7,297 nucleotides of DNA from Phycisphaerae bacterium. GTDB taxonomy: Bacteria; Planctomycetota; Phycisphaerae; JAJVII01. Every line of letters starts with the position of its first letter. Position 1 is the first letter of the stretch. Positions 1 through 6,240 of the stretch are shown one piece after another. A program made the position numbers and the translations under genes. The notes beneath the pieces are model-generated. The model had not been told where the DNA came from. It worked only from the letters and a program-made list of their open reading frames with translations, and searched no databases. Location: the NCBI GenBank assembly GCA_028706835.1, contig JAQTVL010000221.1, positions 1 to 7,297 on the forward strand, in the 5' to 3' direction.

Positions 1-80
1 CAGTGATCAGTGGTCAGTGGTCAGAAGAGGCAGTGGACAATGGCTGTTTTGCATTTCACTGACCACTGTTCACTGACCAC
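1..80. repeat. Dispersed GGTCAGTG-type inverted repeat, left copy (cut by window edge)
   Basis: Bases 1-19 and 57-75 are inverted copies matching at 18 of 19 positions, separated by 37 nt. The right arm continues to base 80, but its partner would lie outside the window, so the element is probably longer. The 23 nt at 58-80 are identical, in the same orientation, to 7073-7095 near the other end of the window, so this is a dispersed family. The arms are built from short units such as CAGTGGTCAG. Such repeats are common between genes in planctomycete genomes (general knowledge, not checked here). The element overlaps the last codons and stop of the minus-strand gene at 70-1659. It could fold into a hairpin in the transcript, but it has no T-tract typical of an intrinsic terminator. 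Confidence 0.8.
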
Positions 81-1659
81 CGACTACTGCATTTTTTATC
101 GTCTCGCGCAGGCGATGCAGTTTAGCCGTTGGGAACAGGCCATAGAAGAAGTCGCGGGCTGACGCCACTTCGCCGGCGGCCTGGCGGGCAAGCAACTGAC
201 GCGTCAGGGCCTCCTGCCGGGCGATCGGCTCAGCCAGCCGATGCGCGAGGTCCTCGTTCAGCCGGCGAATCTGGAGGAAGATGGACGCCCGTTCGCGCGA
301 ACCGGCGGCCGTACGCTGGGCGCGGAGTTCGTCGTTCCGCCGGACCGCGGCGACTCTCGCGTCGACGAGCAAACCAACGTCGCCTGCCCGGAGCAGGTCC
401 GCGGGCAGATGCCGCTGTGGGTTGAAGCGCATGTCGCGAAGTTGCCGCCGGGCCTGGCGAAGCTGGTCCGCCGTCGCGGTCGCGATGTCGAGCGGCAGCA
501 GCAGCGTCGCGGAGGCTACCGCATACGGCGGGGCGGGCAGGCGGTAGACACGCTCGAACAGCAGGTCGGTTGCCCGATCGTAGATGCCGCCTCCGACGCC
601 GTGGATGAAGAAGTCCGTCAGCAGCAGCCGGGCGAACAGTGTGAGCGTGAGCGCCCGCGGCCGCAGTTGGACCCCCGCGTCGGCCAACGTGCGGCGAAGA
701 TCAGCGATGGTGATCGTTGCGGGCACGTCGCCGATCGGCCCGAGGTCGTCGGACAGCAGCACCCAGCCGGCGCGGGTCGAGACAAACAGGCGGTGCCGGC
801 CAGGGCGGTCCGCGCGGAGCGTCCACAACGGCAACTCGATGCGATCCTGCTCGCCACGGAGCGGCGTGGCCGGCTCGTGGCCGGTAAGTTCGTGCGCCTC
901 GCGAAGCGCGTCGTTGTAGGCTGGGTGGAACGACTCGCGCCGGGCGATCAGGTCGGCCGCGAACAGCAGGAACGCATCCTGGTTCGACAACCGGGAGGTC
1001 AGCGTTTCGACCAGACGCAGTCCGATCCGCTCATCGGCCGCCGCGCGCATCGTCGCGCACCATTGGCCGAAAGTGGTCGGCTGGTTCGGCGTCTCGCCAT
1101 CCAGTTGGAACGGACAGGTGCGCCGTTCGGTCAGCAAGGGGTCGAGGTCCCGGCCGATGTGCTCGCAGATGCGGCTGATCTGCTGTGGCGGCGGCGCGGG
1201 CTGGCGCTCGAACGGTTGGGCGTGGTCGAGTTCCAACTCGCCGCGGCGAACGAGCCGGCCGTCGGGCGTGAGCGCCGGCCAGGCGATCTGTGGCCCGGCG
1301 CGGGGCAGGTCGTGGTCGACGTTCAGGTTGAGGGCGGCGCCGACGCGGAACGCGAGCGCTTCGATCGCGCAGTTCTTCGCCCAGATGCCGGGATGGTACG
1401 GAAACGTCTGGTGGCCGGTTGCGATCCAGATGCCGGAGGCGTCCGGTTTTGGGCCGGCGAACGAATCCAGCGACTCGCGCGCGAGCGATCGCGCGTCGGC
1501 GATCGTCATGTCGAGCAGTCGGGCCGTTCGTTCGCTCGACAGCGCCACGTGGGTGCGCTCGGCCAGTTGCGCCCAGCGCGACGGGTCCGGCCAGAGAAGG
1601 ACGTCGCCGTCGTTGCCTGGCGGTTGCAGTTGCCACGGTTGTGGTTGGGCGTCAGCCAT
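70..1659 (-). CDS. Uncharacterised BshC-like protein, 529 aa
   Basis: I do not recognise a named, characterised family for this protein. It has TGHQ at residues 81-84, YHPGIWAKN at 88-96, NVDHD at 113-117, LRPRALTLT at 332-340 and FIHGVGGGIYD at 351-361. A charged, probably coiled-coil stretch covers about 435-495, and FFYGLFP lies at 504-510. The order GxQ, P/G-rich loop with Lys, DHD, Arg-rich helix and Gly-rich loop with Tyr resembles BshC, the bacillithiol cysteine-adding enzyme of about 540 aa. It looks like a divergent relative, probably cytoplasmic, since no signal peptide or membrane span is visible. The relation is inferred from motifs, and the substrate is unknown. It follows the family 2 glycosyltransferase by 43 bp on the same strand. 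No Shine-Dalgarno precedes the ATG, but TTAAAT lies 7 nt upstream. The final residues VVGGQ and the stop are encoded inside a dispersed repeat. A long plus-strand frame opposite it (241-1911) is Arg-rich and motif-free. Confidence 0.85.
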   Translation of the reverse strand: MADAQPQPWQLQPPGNDGDVLLWPDPSRWAQLAERTHVALSSERTARLLDMTIADARSLARESLDSFAGPKPDASGIWIATGHQTFPYHPGIWAKNCAIEALAFRVGAALNLNVDHDLPRAGPQIAWPALTPDGRLVRRGELELDHAQPFERQPAPPPQQISRICEHIGRDLDPLLTERRTCPFQLDGETPNQPTTFGQWCATMRAAADERIGLRLVETLTSRLSNQDAFLLFAADLIARRESFHPAYNDALREAHELTGHEPATPLRGEQDRIELPLWTLRADRPGRHRLFVSTRAGWVLLSDDLGPIGDVPATITIADLRRTLADAGVQLRPRALTLTLFARLLLTDFFIHGVGGGIYDRATDLLFERVYRLPAPPYAVASATLLLPLDIATATADQLRQARRQLRDMRFNPQRHLPADLLRAGDVGLLVDARVAAVRRNDELRAQRTAAGSRERASIFLQIRRLNEDLAHRLAEPIARQEALTRQLLARQAAGEVASARDFFYGLFPTAKLHRLRETIKNAVVGGQ

Positions 1660-1702
1660 TGCGGGTATTTAACTCGGTCGGAGGGGCCCGGTCCAGTGTC
1701 GA

Positions 1703-2473
1703 TCACGGCGCCGCGGGGACGTTCACTCGCGGCTCCGGCGAATCGCGGTGCAGCCGCATCATCTGCCATTCCTCCTGCACGGGCGAGAGCAACTCCTGCA
1801 ACATCACGTCGCGGTAATGCTGGAGCCGCACGGCCGCGTTGTCGAGCCGGCCGCCGAAGCTGCGTTTCAGGTCGGGGTAGATCACGGGCACGGGCAGCTC
1901 GCGCATCTTGAACCGCGCCCGCGCCGCCTGCACCCAGAACTGCATCGGAAAGGCGTAACCGGTCGCCGTCAGGTTCAGCCACTGGAGCGAGTCGACCTTG
2001 TGCGCCTTATAGCCGCAGAAGGCGTCGGTCAACCGCAGCCCGAGCACGTCGTTGAGCGCCTTGGTGAGCGTCTGGTTGATCGACAGCCGGTCCGGCGGCG
2101 GGGCGTCGTTGCCGGGCAGGTCCATTAGGTATCGGCTGCCGGACACGAGATCGCATTCGCAGTAGGTGGCCGATTCGAGAAACTGGGCAATCTGGGCCGG
2201 CTGGTGCTGGCGGTCGCAGTCCATGGTGATAACCCAGTCGAAAGCGTGTCGCCGGGCAAAGTTGAAGGCGTCGATGATCGACTGGCCGTAGCCGCGGTTC
2301 CGCGGATGGCGGACGATCTGGACGTCGTCGCGTTCGTCGAGCAACTGGGCCGTGCCGTCGGTGGACCCGTCGTCGATGACGAGCACGTGGCGATGCAGCG
2401 ACAGGACCTCGTCCAGAACGGCGTTGACGTGCCGGGCCTCGTTGAACACAGGGATAGCGACGAGTGACCGCAT
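1703..2473 (-). CDS. Family 2 glycosyltransferase, DPM1-like
   Basis: This is a 256-residue GT-A enzyme that probably transfers a sugar from a nucleotide sugar to a polyprenyl phosphate or similar acceptor at the cytoplasmic membrane face. It opens with LVAIPVFNE (4-12), followed by VIDDGSTDGT (32-41) for nucleotide binding, the metal-binding DCD of MDCDRQH (84-90), and GSRY near 115. DAFCGYKAHK follows in the second half, where GT2 enzymes of this type carry D..CG(Y/F)(R/K)A. Length and absence of membrane spans fit dolichyl-phosphate-mannose-synthase-like proteins. The frame is open to an ATG at 2542, but the extra 23 residues have no family character and would overlap a promoter-like sequence at 2482-2511, so the ATG at 2473 is chosen. 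No Shine-Dalgarno is seen. It is divergent from the aldo/keto reductase and lies 43 bp upstream of the BshC-like gene, so the two may form an operon. Donor and acceptor cannot be predicted. Confidence 0.9.
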   Translation of the reverse strand: MRSLVAIPVFNEARHVNAVLDEVLSLHRHVLVIDDGSTDGTAQLLDERDDVQIVRHPRNRGYGQSIIDAFNFARRHAFDWVITMDCDRQHQPAQIAQFLESATYCECDLVSGSRYLMDLPGNDAPPPDRLSINQTLTKALNDVLGLRLTDAFCGYKAHKVDSLQWLNLTATGYAFPMQFWVQAARARFKMRELPVPVIYPDLKRSFGGRLDNAAVRLQHYRDVMLQELLSPVQEEWQMMRLHRDSPEPRVNVPAAP

Positions 2474-2481
2474 CTGATCGA

Positions 2482-2511
2482 AGTGTAGCCTGCCGCGAGG
2501 GACAGAGTCAA
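2482..2511 (-). promoter_or_regulatory. Sigma70-like promoter of the GT2 gene
   Basis: Read on the minus strand, TTGACT (2511-2506, 5 of 6 consensus) is followed after 18 nt by TACACT (2487-2482, 4 of 6). Only 8 nt separate the -10 box from the ATG at 2473, so transcription would start at or within about two bases of the start codon. The mRNA would then be leaderless or nearly so, consistent with the absence of a Shine-Dalgarno. The position also argues against the longer reading starting at 2542. Confidence 0.5.
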
Positions 2512-2634
2512 CGGCCGGGCTTGAACATTGCCTCGATCGCATCGTCGCCGTGGCGGATCGACAGGCGGGCCTTCAAGCGAGAAAGTTGTCTCTTCCGCGA
2601 GTGACGCCGAATGCATAGACTGTTCGGTCGTAAC

Positions 2635-2640
2635 AAGGAG
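2635..2640 (+). promoter_or_regulatory. Ribosome binding site of the aldo/keto reductase
   Basis: AAGGAG lies 5 nt before the ATG at 2646. It is a textbook Shine-Dalgarno that fixes this start, and it contrasts with the minus-strand genes, which have none. Confidence 0.8.
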
Positions 2641-2645
2641 TTGCC

Positions 2646-3620
2646 ATGCAATACACCACGCTCGGACGGACGGGGATAGAAGTTTCGCGGCTGTGCTTCG
2701 GCACTATGTCGTTCGGCGGCGACGCCGACGAGGCGACCTCGCTGGCGATGTTCAACCGCTGCCGCGAGGCCGGCATCAACTTCTTTGACTGTGCCAACAT
2801 CTATTCAAAAGGGGCGGCAGAGGAGATTCTCGGCCGGTGCATGGCGGGTGTGCGCGACCAACTGGTCATCACCAGCAAGGTATGCATCGCTATGGGGCCG
2901 GGCGGCAACGACCGGGGACTGTCGCGGCGGCACATCATGCTTCAAGTCGAGGACTCGCTTCGCCGGCTGAAAACGGACCGGCTGGACCTCTACTTCTGCC
3001 ACCACGTCGACCCACGGGCCGACGTGGAGCAGACTCTGCGGGCGATGGACGACTTGGTGCGGCAGGGCAAGATTCTCTACCCCGGCGTGAGCAACTGGGC
3101 CGCCTGGCAGACGGCGTTGGCACTGGGCCAGGCGGATCGCCTTAGCCTGTCGCGGTTCGAGGCGCTTCAGCCGATGTACAACCTTGCCAAGCGGATCGCG
3201 GAGGTCGAGATTCTGCCGCTGGCCCGGGCCGAGCGGCTGGGCGTGATCCCGTACAGTCCGCTCGGCGGCGGCCTGCTGAGCGGCAAGTATTCGCGGGCGC
3301 GACGGGACGAGAAGGGCCGGCTGGCGACGAACAAGATGTATCTGGCCCGCTACGGGGAGGACGCGAATTTCGAACTGGCGGAGAGGCTCACCGACTATGC
3401 CGCCCGGGTCGGCGTCGCGCCGGCGACGCTGGCGGTCGCATGGGTCAAGGCCAATCCCGCGGTGACCGCGCCCATCATCGGCGCCCGAAACCTGGAGCAG
3501 TTGGAGGCGTCGCTGGCAGCCGGCGATTACGAGATGTCCGAGCCGCAGTGGCGTGAAATCGCCGCCTTGACGCCGCCAGTCCCGGTCGCGACGGACCGGA
3601 CCGAGGAGCGATCCAACTGA
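2646..3620 (+). CDS. Aldo/keto reductase
   Basis: A 324-residue cytosolic (alpha/beta)8-barrel oxidoreductase that would reduce carbonyl compounds with NADPH. The N-terminus LGRTGIEVSRLCFGTMSFGG is typical of bacterial aldo/keto reductases. All four catalytic residues are visible: Asp48 (FFDCAN), Tyr53 (IYSKG), Lys78 (ITSK) and His119 (LYFCHHVD). IPYSPLGGGLLSGKY in the middle of the barrel and IIGARNLEQLEASL near the C-terminus are the cofactor-binding regions. Length is normal for the family, about 310-340. The start is set by AAGGAG at 5 nt. It is divergent from the GT2 gene across 172 bp and is followed after 51 bp by the family 4 glycosyltransferase on the same strand. A role in sugar metabolism for the neighbouring transferases is possible but not shown, because these enzymes are promiscuous and widespread. 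The minus-strand frame running opposite (2805-5096) is a GC-rich artefact. Confidence 0.95.
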   Translation: MQYTTLGRTGIEVSRLCFGTMSFGGDADEATSLAMFNRCREAGINFFDCANIYSKGAAEEILGRCMAGVRDQLVITSKVCIAMGPGGNDRGLSRRHIMLQVEDSLRRLKTDRLDLYFCHHVDPRADVEQTLRAMDDLVRQGKILYPGVSNWAAWQTALALGQADRLSLSRFEALQPMYNLAKRIAEVEILPLARAERLGVIPYSPLGGGLLSGKYSRARRDEKGRLATNKMYLARYGEDANFELAERLTDYAARVGVAPATLAVAWVKANPAVTAPIIGARNLEQLEASLAAGDYEMSEPQWREIAALTPPVPVATDRTEERSN

Positions 3621-3632
3621 TCGCAGCCAGTG

Positions 3633-3662
3633 TTGTGATTTCGGCCAGGCGGGTGGTAGGAT
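3633..3662 (+). promoter_or_regulatory. Possible weak promoter before the GT4 gene
   Basis: TTGTGA (3633-3638, 4 of 6) and TAGGAT (3657-3662, 4 of 6) are 18 nt apart. The -10 box ends 9 nt before the ATG at 3672, a layout like that of the GT2 gene. TAGGA could equally be a weak, distant Shine-Dalgarno (10 nt). The gap to the upstream aldo/keto reductase is only 51 bp, so read-through transcription is also possible. Confidence 0.25.
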
Positions 3663-3671
3663 TGTCGCGAA

Positions 3672-4808
3672 ATGAATGTCGTGCATTTCAATCAGAAAGC
3701 CCCGGGGACGTCCATTTTCTATCTCACCCGCGGCGGCGAGCTTCATGGCAGCCAGCGCCAGTTGGTTCATCTCGTCTCGCACATGGACCGCGACCGCTAC
3801 AGCCTCGCCGCGGTGAGCAGAAACGAGGGGCCGACCGTTCAACTCCTGCGCGAAAGCGGCGTGGGCACCGACGTGCTGCACCTTCGCCCGTGGCGGAAGT
3901 TCAGCCATATCCTGACGCGCTATCGCGACGTGGCCGCGCTGGTAAGGCTGGTCGGGTCGCATCGGCCTGACGTGCTCCACGCTTCGGATCTCTGGCTGGG
4001 CAACTACCTGGTGCGTGCGGCGGCGAAACTGGGCGTCCCGGCGGTTCTGCACGCGCGGGCGCCCAAGCCCCCTCGCGACATGCGAAAGCATGGCTGCCTG
4101 CGGGCCGACGCCGTGATTGCGATTTCCCGACGGGTTCGGCGGCTGCTGCTGGAGGCCGGCGTGCCGGACGAGCGGATCGCCGTTATCTACGATGCGGTCG
4201 ACTTGGATCGGTTTCGTCCCAGGCCGGCAGGGGCGAATGTGCTGCGGGCGGAATTCCCAGCGGCCAGCGGCGCATGGGTCGGCATGGTCGGGCAGATCAA
4301 GGACTCCAAGCGGCAGTTCGAGTTTCTCCAGTGCGCCAGCCGGCTGACCCGCGGCGGCTGCGACGCGACATTCTTTGTCGTCGGCGATTCGCATCGTCCC
4401 GGGCCGCTGGCCGATCTCCGTAGCGAGGCGGAGCGGCTTGGCCTCGGTGGCCGGGTGGTCTTCACCGGCCGGCGGAGCGACATGCCGGAGCTGCTCGCAT
4501 CTCTGGATGTCCTGGTCACGCTGTCGGGCGGGTCGGTGATGATCGAGGCGATGGCCTGCGGCGTGCCGGTGGTTTCCGCAGGTTTCACGCCGTCGGGCGA
4601 ATCGACGATCATCCGCGACGGCGAAACCGGCGTGCTTGTCCCGCCGGGCCGCGAAGGCGAACTGGGCGAGTCGATCGCCGCGCTCGTGGCGGACCCCGAT
4701 CGACGGGCGAGGCTGGGCGCTGCGGCCCGTCGGCACGCCGAGGCGAACTTCGGCGTGGACCGCCTGGTTCGCGAAACCGAGGCTGTCTATCAACGACTGG
4801 TCAGCTAA
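3672..4808 (+). CDS. Family 4 glycosyltransferase (GT-B fold)
   Basis: A 378-residue retaining glycosyltransferase of the RfaB/WcaL type, probably acting on a lipid-linked or surface glycan at the cytoplasmic membrane face. The N-terminal domain begins YLTRGGELHGSQRQL (17-31), where the Gly-rich loop matches the GG.E.Q.. acceptor-side loop of GT4 enzymes. ADAVIAIS (145-152) and YDAVDLDRF (173-181) are the usual linker motifs. The C-terminal donor domain starts at WVGMVGQIKDSK (202-213). IEAMACGVPVVS (291-302) and GETGVLVPPG (317-326) are canonical. The EX7E motif is incomplete: the second Glu is E292, but position 284 is Leu instead of Glu, and no Glu occurs in the SGGS stretch between. Start: ATG with at best a weak TAGGA upstream. 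The residues before YLTRGG are about 15 longer than usual, so a later start cannot be excluded, although no good alternative is seen. It is followed after 16 bp by the ATP-grasp gene. Confidence 0.93.
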   Translation: MNVVHFNQKAPGTSIFYLTRGGELHGSQRQLVHLVSHMDRDRYSLAAVSRNEGPTVQLLRESGVGTDVLHLRPWRKFSHILTRYRDVAALVRLVGSHRPDVLHASDLWLGNYLVRAAAKLGVPAVLHARAPKPPRDMRKHGCLRADAVIAISRRVRRLLLEAGVPDERIAVIYDAVDLDRFRPRPAGANVLRAEFPAASGAWVGMVGQIKDSKRQFEFLQCASRLTRGGCDATFFVVGDSHRPGPLADLRSEAERLGLGGRVVFTGRRSDMPELLASLDVLVTLSGGSVMIEAMACGVPVVSAGFTPSGESTIIRDGETGVLVPPGREGELGESIAALVADPDRRARLGAAARRHAEANFGVDRLVRETEAVYQRLVS

Positions 4809-4824
4809 TCCGTTCGGATCACAC

Positions 4825-5952
4825 ATGCTCAGCAGAAAACTTTCGCGAATGTGGCAGACGGTCCGTTGCGGCGTGCGTGCCTCGCGGCCGGGGCCCGTCG
4901 CCTGGATTCGCTCGATTGTCCGGACCGCCCGCATTTGCAGGCTTGGCCGATTCCTTCCGATCGAGGCGTTTCGCCTCGGGTTGCTGAACCCGGACCTGCC
5001 CAACATCCCCAGCGAGTCGTTCATCAGCCGGAAGAACTTGACCAAACTCCAGAAGATGCTCAACCCTGAGCCGTTGGCCGCCGGCCTGCGGAACAAGGTG
5101 ACGTTCTATCGCCGGTGCGAGACGGCGGGCCTGCCCTCGCCGCCGGTCTATGCCGTGATGTTTCCCGGCACGGTCGGGTGGGCGTCCGACGGGTCCCGGC
5201 TTGGGGGCGAGGCGGACTGGCTGAGCTACCTGTCGGAGCGAATCCCAGGCGAGTTCTTCGTCAAGCCCGTCGCGGAGTCGCACGGGAATGGGGTGGAACT
5301 GTTCACGCGGGATGCCGCGGCCTTTCGTGATCATCGCGGAAAGCGTTTCAGCCCGCGGGAACTCCATGGCTGGCTGGTTCGAGGCGCGGGCGAACAAGGC
5401 ATGATCCTCCAGCAACGGGTGCGGATGCACCCGTCCTTGGCGGAACTGGGGCGGACGGAGTATGTCCAGACGGCCCGCGTCAACACGCTGCTGGATTCGC
5501 CCACCGAGTGCCGGGTGATCCACGCGCACGTTCGGCTGATCGTGGGCGACCGGGTCTGCGACAACTCGGAGTTCGCGGGGCTGGTGGATAACTTGCAGAT
5601 CATGCTCGACCCGGCGACGGGCAGGGGAGTCGCCGGCGTAACGTACCGCCGAAGCGTGCCTGGCTTCCGGCCCCTGACGGCTCACCCCGTCACCGGCCAG
5701 CGGGTTGCGGACTTGCAGGTGCCGGATTGGCCCCGGGTCTGCGATTTGGCCTGCCGGGCGGCGTTCGTGTTCTATCCCATGCGCGCGATCGGGTGGGATG
5801 TTGCAGTGACGCCGGATGGCCCGGTCCTGCTGGAAGGCAACGTGGCCTGGGACCCGCTCAACCAGCATCCGTCCGTCGGGCAAGTGGTAGCGCAACTCGC
5901 CGCGGCTGCGGGCGTGAAGTTGGCGATGCCCTATAGTCGCCCATTGCTGTGA
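4825..5952 (+). CDS. Sugar-transfer-associated ATP-grasp protein
   Basis: A 375-residue protein with ATP-grasp features. In this fold ATP activates a carboxylate for ligation to an amine, thiol or hydroxyl. RNKVTFYRRCETAGLPSPP begins the fold. FFVKPVAESHGNGVELF (144-160) has the ATP-binding Lys147 and Gly-rich loop. MILQQRVRMHPSLAEL is followed by TARVNT. DN (246-247) and LDPATGRG follow, and IGWDVAVTPDGP...LLEGN ends in E337/N339, the usual metal-binding pair. The HP.LA.L, GWD and LLEGN series matches the Pfam family named ATPgrasp_ST (sugar-transfer associated), often found near glycosyltransferases. The basic N-terminus (about 1-45) is not a clear membrane span. The frame stays open upstream to 4636, inside the GT4 gene, but the ATG at 4825 gives a normal 16-bp intercistronic gap. 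The Shine-Dalgarno is poor (CGGATC), as expected for translational coupling. Substrate unknown; attachment of an amino acid or organic acid to a glycan is an inference. Confidence 0.9.
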   Translation: MLSRKLSRMWQTVRCGVRASRPGPVAWIRSIVRTARICRLGRFLPIEAFRLGLLNPDLPNIPSESFISRKNLTKLQKMLNPEPLAAGLRNKVTFYRRCETAGLPSPPVYAVMFPGTVGWASDGSRLGGEADWLSYLSERIPGEFFVKPVAESHGNGVELFTRDAAAFRDHRGKRFSPRELHGWLVRGAGEQGMILQQRVRMHPSLAELGRTEYVQTARVNTLLDSPTECRVIHAHVRLIVGDRVCDNSEFAGLVDNLQIMLDPATGRGVAGVTYRRSVPGFRPLTAHPVTGQRVADLQVPDWPRVCDLACRAAFVFYPMRAIGWDVAVTPDGPVLLEGNVAWDPLNQHPSVGQVVAQLAAAAGVKLAMPYSRPLL

Positions 5953-6029
5953 GTGCTCGATTCAGCCAGGAGCGGTCGGCATTCGGGGTGCGGCAAGAGT
6001 TGGTGACATGCTTGCCAATCCGTCTTTTC

Positions 6030-6115
6030 GTGGAGTGCGGTAGCGCAGCTACCGCTTTGGATTGTGCAAGGTCGTATCTGTCCTCCAAAGCGGTAGCTGC
6101 GCTACCACACTCCAC
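6030..6115. repeat. REPIN-like pair of inverted palindromes
   Basis: Two 32-nt arms (6030-6061 and 6084-6115) are inverted copies with one mismatch, separated by 22 nt. Each arm is itself a hairpin. The left has an 8-bp stem 6037-6044/6048-6055 with loop GCA, and the right has 6090-6097/6101-6108 with loop TGC. Each hairpin is flanked on its outer side by GGAG (6032-6035; 6110-6113 as CTCC). A GGAG or GTAG tetranucleotide plus a palindrome, doubled head to head, is the layout of REP/REPIN elements mobilised by RAYT transposases. The single difference turns a C-G pair of the right hairpin into a wobble pair, so it still folds. No RAYT gene is in the window. The element lies in the 288-bp gap after the ATP-grasp gene and could form a long stem at the mRNA 3' end. 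The remainder of that gap holds only the promoter at 6186-6214. Confidence 0.8.
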
Positions 6116-6185
6116 AAACAGCGCGGAGTCATTCTTGCCGCCGAGTGCTGTCACACTGCGTCATTCGGCACTTCCTCAAATCGTG

Positions 6186-6214
6186 TTGACACCGTTTTCG
6201 CCCGCTTCTAGCAT
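6186..6214 (+). promoter_or_regulatory. Sigma70-like promoter of the metallophosphoesterase
   Basis: A perfect TTGACA (6186-6191) is followed after 17 nt by TAGCAT (6209-6214, 4 of 6). The expected transcription start is near 6221, leaving a leader of about 20 nt that contains the GAGG ribosome binding site. It implies that this gene is transcribed independently of the ATP-grasp operon, downstream of the REPIN-like element. Confidence 0.55.
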
Positions 6215-6230
6215 GGCTGGATTATGAGGT

Positions 6231-6239
6231 GAGGCGGAA
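6231..6239 (+). promoter_or_regulatory. Ribosome binding site of the metallophosphoesterase
   Basis: GAGGCGGAA, with GAGG 6 nt before the ATG at 6241, supports that ATG. The frame is also open from a GTG at 6229, but that start has no site in front of it and only adds MRRK. Confidence 0.65.
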
Positions 6240-6240
6240 G

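Noticed and set aside
241..1911. 556-codon open frame on the plus strand opposite the BshC-like gene
   Set aside because: Low-complexity Arg-rich translation, crossing the ends of two minus-strand genes. The minus-strand reading has coherent motifs and hydrophobic patterning.
2474..2542. Upstream extension of the GT2 gene to the ATG at 2542
   Set aside because: The added 23 residues lack family character, and the stretch contains a promoter-like TTGACT/TACACT pair.
2586..2621. Possible promoter for the aldo/keto reductase (TTGTCT and TAGACT)
   Set aside because: The two boxes are 24 nt apart, and no hexamer with acceptable spacing reaches 4 of 6 at -10. The real promoter of this gene was not identified.
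3672..4808. GT4 as BshA, pairing with the BshC-like protein for bacillithiol synthesis
   Set aside because: The sequence is not BshA-like around the EX7E region, it sits on the other strand in a different transcription unit, and no BshB deacetylase is present.
2805..5096. 763-codon open frame on the minus strand opposite the reductase, GT4 and ATP-grasp genes
   Set aside because: Arg/Gln/His-rich translation without motifs. It overlaps three genes with clear conserved motifs on the plus strand and is the usual antisense artefact of GC-rich codon use.
5858..6227. Two overlapping short frames on opposite strands, both containing VECGSAATAL and AVAALPHST
   Set aside because: These peptides are just translations of the inverted palindrome in both directions. 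Appearing identically on both strands is the mark of a repeat, not of a protein.
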